Assembly (NCBI RefSeq): GCF_011684115.1
Contig: NZ_JAADJV010000001.1
Span: forward strand, 372,001 to 436,000
Reading direction: 5' to 3'
Length of the DNA: 64,000 nt
Origin: Rahnella aceris
GTDB lineage: Bacteria > Pseudomonadota > Gammaproteobacteria > Enterobacterales > Enterobacteriaceae
Shown: piece after piece, positions 52,240-62,300 of the stretch
Layout: every line of letters starts with the position of its first letter
How positions within the stretch are numbered: the stretch's first letter is position 1
Program-made: the position numbers and the translations under genes
The notes under the pieces: model-generated
What the model was told of the DNA's origin: nothing
Databases searched by the model: none
The model's input: only the letters and a program-made list of their open reading frames with translations

Positions 52240-55101
52240 TTGAAATATCTTGCTTCGTTTCGCACAACGCTAAAAATCTCCCGTTATCTTTTCCGGGTGC
52301 TGGCGCTTATGTTGTGGACACTGGGTGTGCTGCTGACCACCTTTTATGTGCTGAATATTTTCCATAACAAAGAATCCGAGATCCGCGATGAGGACAATCT
52401 CAATTACGATCTGGCGCAGAGTTACATCAAAAATTCCAATGATGTGATGCACAGCATTAAGTTTATGGCTGAGAATCGCCTGAGCGCTTCAGTGAACGGG
52501 CTGGATATCATCAACGGCATAATCAGCACTAAAAACACGGCGCCGTCTTATCTCTCATTGTTCCCTGAGTCCGACTGTTCGCAGATTAATGATAGCTACC
52601 GTAATTCGCTGGCTTCGCTGGGTAACATGATCCATTACTGGAAAGACAACTTTTCCGATGCCTACGATCTCAATCGCGTGTTCCTCATCAGTGGCGAGAG
52701 TTTGTGTCTGGTTGATTTTGGTATCAGCAGCGAACCGTTCGAGCGCGAAAGCCAGGAACAGTTGAAATCATTGCATGAAAAAATTATGCAATATCGCAAC
52801 AGTAAGAGCACAGATAAAGAAAACAGCCTGTACTGGGTGTCGCAGTCCGGCAGTAAAGACTCCGGAAATTTGTATGTGCTGACCCCGATTTATGTCGGCA
52901 ATAAACTCGAAGCGCTGATGGGTATTCAGCAAAATCTGCGCGCCGAAGATTTGTTGAATCCGAATTCACAGCACACCGCCGTGACGTTGCTGGATGAAGA
53001 CGATCAGCCGCTGCTGGGGATTTCCGAGGACGGGCACTACAGCGCCGCGCCGGGCGATTATCCGCAGGCCAGTTCATTCTTCGGGTATGTAAATGGTTAT
53101 AAAGATTTGGTCTACAAAAAGCCGCTGACACCGTCCTCGCTGAGTGTGGTGTATTCCATGCCGTTTAATACGGTGATCGAGCGATTTAAGATCCTGATTT
53201 TTAATGCGGTTTTACTGAATATATTCTCCGGCCTGTTATTGTTTATTCTGGCCTGGGTTTTTGAGCGCAAAATGTTTTTACCGGCCGAGGAAAACGCATT
53301 CCGGCTTGAAGAACATGAACAGTTCAACCATAAAATCGTGGCCTCAGCGCCGGTCGGCATTTCCATTTTGCGTATCAGCGATGGCGTTAACATCCTGAGT
53401 AATGAACTGGCGCATAATTATATCAGCATGCTGACGCAGGAAGACCGGCAGCGTATTACGCGGATCATCTGCGATCAGCAGACCAATTTCGTCGATGTCA
53501 TCACCAAGAACAATAACAACATCCAGCTAAGTTTCGTGCATTCACGCTACCGTAATGAAGACGTGGCGATTTGTGTGCTGATCGACGTCAGTGCGCGCGT
53601 GAAAATGGAAGAGTCTTTGCAGGAAATGGCTAATGCGGCCGAGCAGGCCAGCCAGTCGAAATCAATGTTCCTGGCAACCGTCAGCCATGAATTGCGCACG
53701 CCGCTTTACGGTATCATCGGCAACCTGGATTTACTGCAAACGCAAGGGTTGCCTCAGGGCGTTGACCGTCTGGTGACGGCAATGAATAACTCGTCGGCAC
53801 TGCTGTTGAAAATCATCAGCGACATTCTCGACTTCTCCAAAATTGAATCCGAGCAGCTGAAAATCGAGCCGCAGGAATTCTCCTGTCGCGAAGTGATCAC
53901 TCACATTGCCGGTAACTATTTGCCGCTGGTGGTGAAAAAGCGTCTGGGACTTTACTGCTTTATCGAACACAACGTGCCGTTGTCATTCAATGGCGATCCG
54001 GTGCGTCTGCAACAGGTCATCTCCAACATCCTGAACAATGCGATTAAATTTACCGACACCGGCTGCATTGTTCTGAATGTCAGAACCTGCGGAAACTATC
54101 TTGAGTTTCAGGTGCGCGATACCGGCGTCGGGATCCCTGAGCGCGAAATCACCCGCCTGTTTGATCCGTTCTTCCAGGTCGGAACCGGCGTGCAGCGCCA
54201 TTTCCAGGGCACCGGTCTGGGGCTGGCTATCTGTGAAAAGCTGATTAACCTGATGGATGGCGATATTGAGGTGGAATCGGAACCGGGGTTGGGCAGTTCG
54301 TTTACGGTGCGTATTCCGCTCTACAACGCCACTTTCCCGTCGGGTGAGCCGCTGGACAACTGGCAGGACAAAACGGTCTGGCTGGATGTGCGCAATGCTT
54401 ATCTGGAAAGTTACCTGATGCAACTGATGCGTTATCACGGCGCGAATGTTCAGCGCTGCGAGCCGGAACTGCAAAGCCAGCGGGAAGATGTGCTGATTAC
54501 TGACACGCCGCTGATCCATAAGGGCGAACTGGCCGCACAGATTGAATTCTCAATCGGCCATATCGGGCCGCCAGTCGAAACGCGTCCGGGTTACTGGATT
54601 CATAGTACGTCCACACCACTGGAAATCACTGCGCTGCTCAACCGGATTTACCGTCTCGAGACGACAGCGGAAGAGGGCGGCTCAGCGACGCCGGAATCCG
54701 CTGTGGCGCAGGATTACAGCGATATTACCTTGCTGGTGGTGGATGATCATCCGATTAACCGCCGTCTCCTGGCGGATCAACTGGGCACGATGGGCTATAT
54801 CGTGGTGACGGCGAACGACGGGATTGACGCACTGGATGCCATGCGCGCGCATGAAATTGATATTGTGCTCAGCGACGTCAACATGCCGCGCCTCGACGGT
54901 TACGGGCTGACGGCAAAACTGCGCGAACTCGGCCATACCTTACCGGTGATCGGCGTCACCGCTAACGCGCTGGCGGAACAACGGCAGCGTTGTCTGGAAG
55001 CGGGTATGGATAACTGTTTATCCAAGCCAGTCACACTGGAAACCCTGCGCGATACGCTGCGTTATTACAGTGCGCTGGTTCGCAGAAAGCGACAATCCTG
55101 A
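52240..55101 (+). CDS. rcsC: Rcs phosphorelay hybrid sensor kinase RcsC
   Basis: An inner-membrane hybrid histidine kinase of the envelope-stress Rcs system; 953 residues (E. coli 949) from a TTG start that gives the E. coli N-terminus MKYLASFRTTLK. Transmembrane helices at about 20-42 and 310-335 enclose a periplasmic domain. Next come a PAS-like/linker region, the HisKA domain with phospho-acceptor His483 (VSHELRTPLYG), the HATPase domain (NAIKFTDTG, DTGVGIP, GTGLGLAICEKL), an RcsC-specific ABL region, and a receiver with Asp879 (VLSDVNMPRLDGY). It faces rcsD-rcsB tail to tail, as in other enterics. Confidence 0.96.
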   Translation: MKYLASFRTTLKISRYLFRVLALMLWTLGVLLTTFYVLNIFHNKESEIRDEDNLNYDLAQSYIKNSNDVMHSIKFMAENRLSASVNGLDIINGIISTKNTAPSYLSLFPESDCSQINDSYRNSLASLGNMIHYWKDNFSDAYDLNRVFLISGESLCLVDFGISSEPFERESQEQLKSLHEKIMQYRNSKSTDKENSLYWVSQSGSKDSGNLYVLTPIYVGNKLEALMGIQQNLRAEDLLNPNSQHTAVTLLDEDDQPLLGISEDGHYSAAPGDYPQASSFFGYVNGYKDLVYKKPLTPSSLSVVYSMPFNTVIERFKILIFNAVLLNIFSGLLLFILAWVFERKMFLPAEENAFRLEEHEQFNHKIVASAPVGISILRISDGVNILSNELAHNYISMLTQEDRQRITRIICDQQTNFVDVITKNNNNIQLSFVHSRYRNEDVAICVLIDVSARVKMEESLQEMANAAEQASQSKSMFLATVSHELRTPLYGIIGNLDLLQTQGLPQGVDRLVTAMNNSSALLLKIISDILDFSKIESEQLKIEPQEFSCREVITHIAGNYLPLVVKKRLGLYCFIEHNVPLSFNGDPVRLQQVISNILNNAIKFTDTGCIVLNVRTCGNYLEFQVRDTGVGIPEREITRLFDPFFQVGTGVQRHFQGTGLGLAICEKLINLMDGDIEVESEPGLGSSFTVRIPLYNATFPSGEPLDNWQDKTVWLDVRNAYLESYLMQLMRYHGANVQRCEPELQSQREDVLITDTPLIHKGELAAQIEFSIGHIGPPVETRPGYWIHSTSTPLEITALLNRIYRLETTAEEGGSATPESAVAQDYSDITLLVVDDHPINRRLLADQLGTMGYIVVTANDGIDALDAMRAHEIDIVLSDVNMPRLDGYGLTAKLRELGHTLPVIGVTANALAEQRQRCLEAGMDNCLSKPVTLETLRDTLRYYSALVRRKRQS

Positions 55102-55121
55102 CGGACGACGTCGGAAAATAC

Positions 55122-55145
55122 AAAAGGCACCGTTAGGTGCCTTTT
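55122..55145. terminator. Bidirectional terminator between rcsC and rcsB
   Basis: AAAAGGCACC (55122-55131) and GGTGCCTTTT (55136-55145) form a perfect 10-bp stem with loop GTTA. The A and T flanks allow termination of both converging genes. Confidence 0.92.
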
Positions 55146-55177
55146 TCACGTCTGAACCTACATAACGCCCTGAAGCG

Positions 55178-55828
55178 TTAGTCTTTATCTACCGGCTGGG
55201 AGCTGACGGAAGACAGATAGTTCAGCAGGGCGATATCGTTTTCCACGCCCAGTTTCAGCATCGCAGATTTCTTCTGGCTGCTGATGGTTTTAATGCTGCG
55301 GTTCAGCTTTTTGGCAATCTCAGTCACCAGGAAACCTTCTGCGAACAGGCGCAGAACTTCGCTTTCTTTCGGAGACAGGCGTTTGTCGCCGTAACCGTTG
55401 GCGCTGATTTTTTCCAGCAGTTTTGCCACGCTGTCCGGCGTGAACTTTTTGCCTTTCTGCAATGCGGCCAGCGCTTTTGGCAGGTCAGTTGGCGCGCCTT
55501 GCTTAAGCACAATCCCCTCGATATCCAGATCCAGTACAGAACTCAGGATCGCCGGATTATTGTTCATGGTCAGAACAATGATGGATAACTGCGGGTAGTG
55601 GCGCTTGATGTATTTGATCAGGGTGATGCCATCGCCGAATTTATCGCCCGGCATGGACAGGTCAGTGATCAGCACATGAGCATCAAGTTTGCTTAAGCTG
55701 TTAACCAGTGCAGTTGAGTCTTCGAACTCGCCTACAACATTCACCCATTCAATTTGTTCAAGGGACTTACGAATACCAAACAGGACGATAGGATGGTCAT
55801 CAGCAATAATTACGTTCATATTATTCAT
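55178..55828 (-). CDS. rcsB: Response regulator RcsB
   Basis: The DNA-binding output of the Rcs phosphorelay, controlling capsule, motility, biofilm and division genes, alone or with partners such as RcsA. The start at 55828 gives 216 residues, identical in length to E. coli, beginning MNNMNVIIADDHPIVLFG; the frame extends 28 codons into rcsD without homology. The receiver has the phospho-acceptor Asp56 (LITDLSMPGD). The C-terminal LuxR-type helix-turn-helix contains LSPKESEVLRLFAEGFLVTE and KKLNRSIKTISSQKKSA. It follows rcsD by 4 bp. Confidence 0.98.
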   Translation of the reverse strand: MNNMNVIIADDHPIVLFGIRKSLEQIEWVNVVGEFEDSTALVNSLSKLDAHVLITDLSMPGDKFGDGITLIKYIKRHYPQLSIIVLTMNNNPAILSSVLDLDIEGIVLKQGAPTDLPKALAALQKGKKFTPDSVAKLLEKISANGYGDKRLSPKESEVLRLFAEGFLVTEIAKKLNRSIKTISSQKKSAMLKLGVENDIALLNYLSSVSSQPVDKD

Positions 55829-55832
55829 GTGA

Positions 55833-58526
55833 TTAGCTACCTTGCTGGAGCAGTCTGGAGACAAAAGAATCAATGTGGTTGATGGTTTCAGTAATCTGTA
55901 ACGCATCGCCATCTGCGATGTATTGTTCTAACGATTCACACATTTGCTTGCCTGGGGTCAGGTTCAGCATAGCGAACACTCCCTTGAGACGATGTGCTGT
56001 TTGGGAAAGTGATGTGAAATCACGACGTTGGTTTTCATTATACAGTTTCTCAAGATCTTCCGGTACTGTCTCGACGAAAAGCTGATAGTAATCGCTTGAT
56101 TTTAGCTGCTTTTCATAAAGGTCGAGAGAGTCTTCGCCGGGCTCTTCGGGTGAAACACTGTCATCGGATACAGAAAATTGCTGTTCGATTAACAGTAAGG
56201 TTGCGTCTATCAGCGCATTGCTGATGTTGTAATTGACGCGAATATAATGCTTTTCAAGCTGCTGGAATCCCGACTCATCGTCAGTCAGCAGCAGGGTAAA
56301 TTTGTCACTGTTTTGCGGGTTATCTGTCAGTAAAACATCATATTCCCGCGCGACCTGACGATCGTCAGCCACGATGCACACCGCGCCGTAAGCGTTCATG
56401 GTCCGGGTCACAATACCGCGAACTTCCTCTGATGTGATATCGAGTAATACCGTCACATCATTGAGTAATTTCTCGTCTTCCGCTTCGATTTCCTGCGCTT
56501 CCTGACGTTGTTTAACACGTACAGTATAGCGTGTGCCGATGTTGAGCTTGCTGCGGATTTCCAGCTGACCGCCCAGTTTTTTGCACAGCTGATTACACAG
56601 GAAGAATGTCAGCCCGGAACCGTGGTTAAAGCGATCGACTAACGTCTGGCTAAGGAAAGGATAATTCAGATTACTCAATTCTTCTTTGGAAATTCCGCTA
56701 CCCGTATCGTTTATGTGGAAAATCAGCTGATCCGGGCGATCTTCGTCCTGTTCGCTGGTCAGGGTCACCTTGCCCAGCGATGTGGTAACAATGGCATAAT
56801 CGAGCAGCAGGGACAGAATTTTCTTCACTGCCTGCATATCGCCGACAAAGGCCGCTTCAGGGGCAATCTGGAAATGATTCAGCAACCCGAGGCCTTTCTG
56901 ATTCAGGCGGGGCAGGGCCTCAAGCAACAGCTCATCTACCAGGGTTGAAAGCACGTACTTATCGTTCGCCGGTTGCCAGTCCTGAGTTTCCAGACGGGTC
57001 AGCAGCGTAATGTTATCAACCAGCGTCAGCGCGTTACGCGACTCACTCAGGAGTTTGCTTTCCAGCGCCTGACGTTCTTCCGGTTTCTGTTCTTCCACTA
57101 ACGCCACGGCCAGCCCGTTCAGTTCCTGCAATGGCTGATTCAGCTCAATGCCCAGATTATGCAGCATCAGTTTGCGTGCCTGCAGGTTCTTCTCAAACTC
57201 ACGTTTGGCCTGTTGCAGCGTGCGGTTCACCATCACTTCTTTATCCTGATCGTGGAGCATAAACAGGTAAGTTTCCGGCGAAATCTGGCTGCGGATCATG
57301 CGGATTTCATAAACTTCGTTATTGACGGTCGCCTGTATCGTGCCGTGATGCTGCTCGGCCATATTGGCAATTTTGTTCAGACTCAGATGCGGTAATAACT
57401 GGTCAGCAATTTTATTACTGAGGATCACGCTGTGGTTGCTGAAGTTATACACCAGTAAACCGAGCGGCAGACCCGAAATGATTTCCTGATTCAGCGCCTG
57501 CTGCATCTGTAATTGTGCCGCCATATTCTCGCTCGGGCGGATGTACTGATGGCGAATGAAATAGATACTGGTCATCGCCAGCCCGATCAGGAACAGGTTA
57601 ATCAGGATCAGCCAGAAGTTATTACGTGAAAGATCAACCACAAGGCTGAACAGCGGAACGTGGTAGGTGAGTGACAGCGGTGAATTTCTCAGCGGCACAT
57701 CAAACACCAGCGACCATCCCTGCATCACGATGCTGCTGGCCGCCGGATTATCATCGGCCGGATCACCTTCATTGACCGCCGTGGTGTTGCCATTAAGCTG
57801 GAAATTATCTCTCGACATACTGTAAGGGATGAGATCACTCATCGGTAAATCGAAGGCAATCACGGTCGCCAGATGTCCCGGATTATTAAAGGTGGTGCGC
57901 AGGGAGAAGGAATAGTCGTTACTCTGGCGCGATTTGCGCAGAGGAGAATAACTTTCGCGTTCGTCCAGCGTGTTCGCCTGCTGCAACATTTCGGCACGGC
58001 GTGATTGCAGCGTGCTGGTGAAATAGTTTTCCTTCAGGCGGGAGTCTTGCAACTGCAGCGGCACCGTGGTGATCAACAACATGCTGTTATCCTGACCGTT
58101 CAGGTAATACAGCGAATAAGGGTGAGTTGTTGAGCCCCACTGGTCATCCAGGAAGGATGAAATTTTCAGGGTTAAATCCAGCGTGGAACTGTCGTGTGCA
58201 CCGAAAATCAGCGCATCAGTTTTCTTGTGAGGTTTGGAGACAAAATACATATCCTGACGCAGGCGGATTTCCTGCGCACTGACGGCATCCGCCGCCATCG
58301 GCTGGCCGGTGAAATTGTCGTAAATCTGGTAGGTCATGTAGCGATACTTATCGATGCGCTTTTGCAGCAAGTCAGCGGTATTTTGCACCGTGCGCAGTTT
58401 GTCGTTCAGATAAGCATTGGTGTAGTTATACCCGTAAAGGCCGAGGCCCATAGCCAGCAACAAAATGAACAACCAAAAGAATCGCGTGATATTGGTTGAT
58501 GTCAGCGATAAATATTTACCAGCCAT
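55833..58526 (-). CDS. rcsD: Rcs phosphotransfer protein RcsD
   Basis: The inner-membrane histidine phosphotransferase that passes phosphate from RcsC to RcsB; 897 residues (E. coli 890). Two transmembrane helices (about 15-35 and 305-327) surround a periplasmic domain. The kinase-like region has a degenerate HATPase segment (INDTGSGISKEE, HGSGLTFFLCNQL) without a usable phospho-His. The C-terminal HPt domain contains His845 in SQTAHRLKGVFAML, equivalent to E. coli His842. It is cotranscribed with rcsB. The upstream neighbour is the large adhesin rather than ompC/micF as in E. coli. Confidence 0.97.
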   Translation of the reverse strand: MAGKYLSLTSTNITRFFWLFILLLAMGLGLYGYNYTNAYLNDKLRTVQNTADLLQKRIDKYRYMTYQIYDNFTGQPMAADAVSAQEIRLRQDMYFVSKPHKKTDALIFGAHDSSTLDLTLKISSFLDDQWGSTTHPYSLYYLNGQDNSMLLITTVPLQLQDSRLKENYFTSTLQSRRAEMLQQANTLDERESYSPLRKSRQSNDYSFSLRTTFNNPGHLATVIAFDLPMSDLIPYSMSRDNFQLNGNTTAVNEGDPADDNPAASSIVMQGWSLVFDVPLRNSPLSLTYHVPLFSLVVDLSRNNFWLILINLFLIGLAMTSIYFIRHQYIRPSENMAAQLQMQQALNQEIISGLPLGLLVYNFSNHSVILSNKIADQLLPHLSLNKIANMAEQHHGTIQATVNNEVYEIRMIRSQISPETYLFMLHDQDKEVMVNRTLQQAKREFEKNLQARKLMLHNLGIELNQPLQELNGLAVALVEEQKPEERQALESKLLSESRNALTLVDNITLLTRLETQDWQPANDKYVLSTLVDELLLEALPRLNQKGLGLLNHFQIAPEAAFVGDMQAVKKILSLLLDYAIVTTSLGKVTLTSEQDEDRPDQLIFHINDTGSGISKEELSNLNYPFLSQTLVDRFNHGSGLTFFLCNQLCKKLGGQLEIRSKLNIGTRYTVRVKQRQEAQEIEAEDEKLLNDVTVLLDITSEEVRGIVTRTMNAYGAVCIVADDRQVAREYDVLLTDNPQNSDKFTLLLTDDESGFQQLEKHYIRVNYNISNALIDATLLLIEQQFSVSDDSVSPEEPGEDSLDLYEKQLKSSDYYQLFVETVPEDLEKLYNENQRRDFTSLSQTAHRLKGVFAMLNLTPGKQMCESLEQYIADGDALQITETINHIDSFVSRLLQQGS

Positions 58527-59396
58527 GATGATGAGTTTTTTCCTTCATTCTTGTAATGACGCTTTTAGCGGACGACGGTTTTTGCACAAACAGTGGTACA
58601 CAACATCGTTGCCGCAACGCAACCTGATGCAACAGATAAACTGCTGACCTGCGCGATAAACCGGTCAGCGCAGAACCCGCTAAAGCCAGGTTGCGAAATA
58701 TGTTCAGCGAACATTTCCTGTGAGGGCGGTGCAGTTATCGGGCCGTGAGGCATGCTGTGAAAATCCCTTTGCGTTTAAAAAATTAAGCCTTTATCCGCCC
58801 ACAGACGCACTGGGCGGACACTTTATCAGAAAGCATAAGTGCTGTGATTGCGCATAGTCCTAATTATGTGTTTGCCAAATACCCTTTTGCCATAAAATCT
58901 ACAAGGCGATCACACAATTGATAAGTTAATTTGATCGATTATCTGACTGTCTGTTGCTTAATTTTGTTAACAATAACACCATGTATATTATGTGGGTAAT
59001 TTATTAATTTGTTGTTTTTTATAATAATAAAATTATCTGCATAGCGTTAAACCAAAATTTAACATCTGTCAAACTGATGATTTGACTTTTTTTAATGAAT
59101 TATTTCAATCTTAATGATTATGTCTTTTTATGGCGATTAACTCAAATCATGCATATAACTTATGGAGTTTCGGGAAAAAATACCGAAATGATGGTTAACC
59201 AAAGCCCCTAAAAAATATATAAATTTAATAACAGCCGTTTTTGTTTGTTTTGTAGCCTGTGGCAATACCTCACACCAGTTGGAAGTTTATCCATTTTTCT
59301 TAATGGTCTTCATTACCCGCTGAACCGCTTTTTACCTGAAAAGGAAGAGCGGTGTTTAGCGTGTATGGACAACAACTGGCGTAACAGGGGTACAAC
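58527..59396. promoter_or_regulatory. Divergent rcsD / adhesin intergenic region
   Basis: This 870-bp spacer has no supported gene. A perfect inverted repeat TCCGCCCA / TGGGCGGA (58794-58801 / 58811-58818) could be an old terminator or an operator. From about 58880 to 59250 it is strongly AT-rich, as in H-NS-bound regions. In E. coli the corresponding interval holds ompC and micF; I see no sequence resembling micF. A short frame at 59245-59454 overlaps the adhesin start in another frame and is probably not a gene. Confidence 0.5.
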
Positions 59397-62300
59397 ATGG
59401 CTCAGAACGGTAGCGTTGTTATTGATATTCTTTCTCGTACTAATGGTGCAGTAATCTCCCAGGTTTCAAACGCCAGTCAGGACGTAACTCTTAATCAAAT
59501 CAGCATAGTACGCGTACACGCGACCCGTGACGTGGTCACCCGCTATGAGCGTGTGGGGAATGATCTTGTTATTCACATGAAAGACGGACGCACCGTCCGC
59601 TATCACAGTTTCTTCGATACAGATGGCAAGGGGAATCACAGCGAACTGATTTTTGATGATGGTACCCACCCGATCGAACATGCCGCGTTTGTCGATACCG
59701 GCGCAACAGCGGGGGCAACCCCGATCGTTCCCGCTTATGAAACCATTCCTGATGCCGGGGCGCTGGTACTCGACTCCTCTAATTTTGATCCCGCTGTTTT
59801 AGGTGCCGTGCTGGGCGTTGTCGCACTGGGTGCCGGGATCGCAATTGCCGCAGGTGGCGGCGGTGGTGGTGGCGGTGGCAGCAGCAGTAATAACGGTGGC
59901 AGCGATGGCGGCGGAAACACTGACGGTGGGAATACCGGTGGCGGGAATACTGGTGGCGGAAACACCGGTGGCGGAAACACCGGCCAGACCGCAACGTTAT
60001 CGCTGGGCGCATTTGCCGGTGACAACACCCTTAACGCCACGGAATCGCGTTTAGCACAAATCTTTTCAGGCACCGCAAGTAACGTGGCCGCAGGCGAGAC
60101 CATTACCCTGACCATCAACGGTAAAACCTACACCAGTACCGTAGGCGCTGACGGCAAATGGAACATCAATCTGCCGACGGTAGATTTACAAAATCTGGCA
60201 GATGGTACTTACGTGGTGTCCGTCACTGTCACCGGCACTGATGGCAAATCGGTTACTCAGGGGATCACCGTTGTCGTGGATAAAACCCCGCCGGTGGTCT
60301 CGCTCGATCCTGTCGCCAGTGACAACATTCTTGACGCCGTTGAGCATCAGCAACCGCTGACAGTGACCGGCACAGCTTCTGTCTCTGAAGCCGGGCGCAC
60401 ACTGGTCGTTACCCTCAATGGCACGCAATACAACACGACGGTAGGTGCTGATGGCACCTGGTCGGTGACAATACCCGCCAGCACGGTTTCCGCGCTGGCT
60501 GAAGGCAATTATACACTGACCGCGTCACTGACCGATGCCGCAGGAAACTCGACCACTACGCCGGAAAGTTTCGTTATCAGCGACAGCGCCGGTATTTTGA
60601 TGGTCAACCCGATCTCAGGTGATGGTCAGCTCAATGCCAGTGAAGCGCAAAGCGCGCTGGTGATCACCGGTACCACATCCAATGTCCCTGCGGGCACGCA
60701 GATCACGGTGACAATCGGCGGCGTGGCATATCAGACCACAACAACAGCGGAGGGGGGCTGGAACCTGAGTCTTTCTCCTGCCCGGTTGCAGGCGCTGACT
60801 GATGGCCCGACGACCGTAACCGTCAGCCTGGTCGATAGTCAGGGCAATACCATCAGTCAGACGACTGATCTGAATGTTGCTATCCATGGCGTTCCGCCGA
60901 CGCTTGATCCGGCTTTCGGCGGTGACAATACGCTCAATGGCAGTGAATCCATCACTAGCCAGACATTGACGGGGAACACGGGTCTCACCGGCGATGGTCA
61001 GACCGTGACTGTCACCCTTGGTGGCCAGCAAATTACCGGCACGGTTACGCCAGACGGTATCTTCACCGTGACGGTTCCGCCTTCAGTACTCGGTAACCTG
61101 CCGCAGGGCAGCAATAATATCGTGGTCACCGTGACGGACCCGGCGGGCAACCACAACACCATTACCACGCCAGTCAGCATCGATACTGTCGCCCCAACCC
61201 TTGCTATCAATTCGCTGGCGGGCGACGGCCAAATCAGTCTGGCCGAAGCTGCAGGTGCACTGACCTTGTCAGGTACTGCCTCAGCAGCAGATGCAGGCAG
61301 AACGGTTACCATCACCATTGACGGCCAGACATTTACCGCCCTTGTCGGTGATGACGGCGCATGGAGCACACAAATCCCGGCTGGCACGCTGACCGGTCTG
61401 AACGGTGATTTCCCGATCAGCGCCACCCTGACGGATGCGGCGGGCAACACCACCACCAGCACCAGCCCGCTGCATGTTGCTGCCGATTCCACTCTTCAGC
61501 CGGGCATTTCAGTGAATGCATTTGGCGGCGATGACGCCGTTGACGGCGCGGAAGTCCAGACGGCGCAGGTGCTGAGCGGGACCACTACCCGCGTCGAAGC
61601 GGGTCAGATCGTCACCATTACGCTCAACGGCAATACCTATGAAGCCACGGTGCAGGCCAGCGGCAACTGGAGTGTGATCATTCCGGCAGCCGATATGGTC
61701 ACGCTGACCGACGGTACCCAAACCCTCAATGTCAGCGTGTCTGATAAAGCCGGTAACCCGGCGACCGGCACTGATACTTTCGAGGTTGATACCTCTCAGA
61801 ACGGTATTGCGATTGACCCGGTAACGGGTGATAACGTCATCAACGCAGTGGAAACTGCAAACGGCATTGAAATCAGTGGTACCACTCTGGGGGTAGCGGA
61901 AAACGCCATAGTCACCGTGCAATTCGGCTCGCTGTTTAAAACAGCCACGGTAGGGGCGAATGGCAGATGGTTCATGCTGTTAAGCACGGGCGAGATCGAG
62001 GACATTCAAGGAAGCAATCCAGATCTCAACAGCATTTCTGCCACTGTCGAAGGGCCTGGTGGAATAATTTTATCGAACAGTATTAATATCGGTATTGATA
62101 ACACCAATCCTCTTCCCACTCTCAATACCCCGTTTGGCGATAGTCTGCTCAATGCGACTGAAGCCGCCGCCGGGCAGACTCTCAGCGGTACCACTGGAAA
62201 ATCGGGTGATGGTCAAACCGTCACCGTCACATTAGGCGGGAAAACCTATAACGCGACAGTGGCCGCAGACGGCAACTGGTCAGTTCAGGTTCCGGCAGCA

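Noticed and set aside
58527..59396. Search for micF-like RNA next to rcsD
   Set aside because: No sequence resembling the conserved micF 5' part or its terminator was seen.
59245..59454. 69-codon frame overlapping the adhesin start
   Set aside because: Out of frame with the adhesin, no good ribosome site, and no family resemblance.
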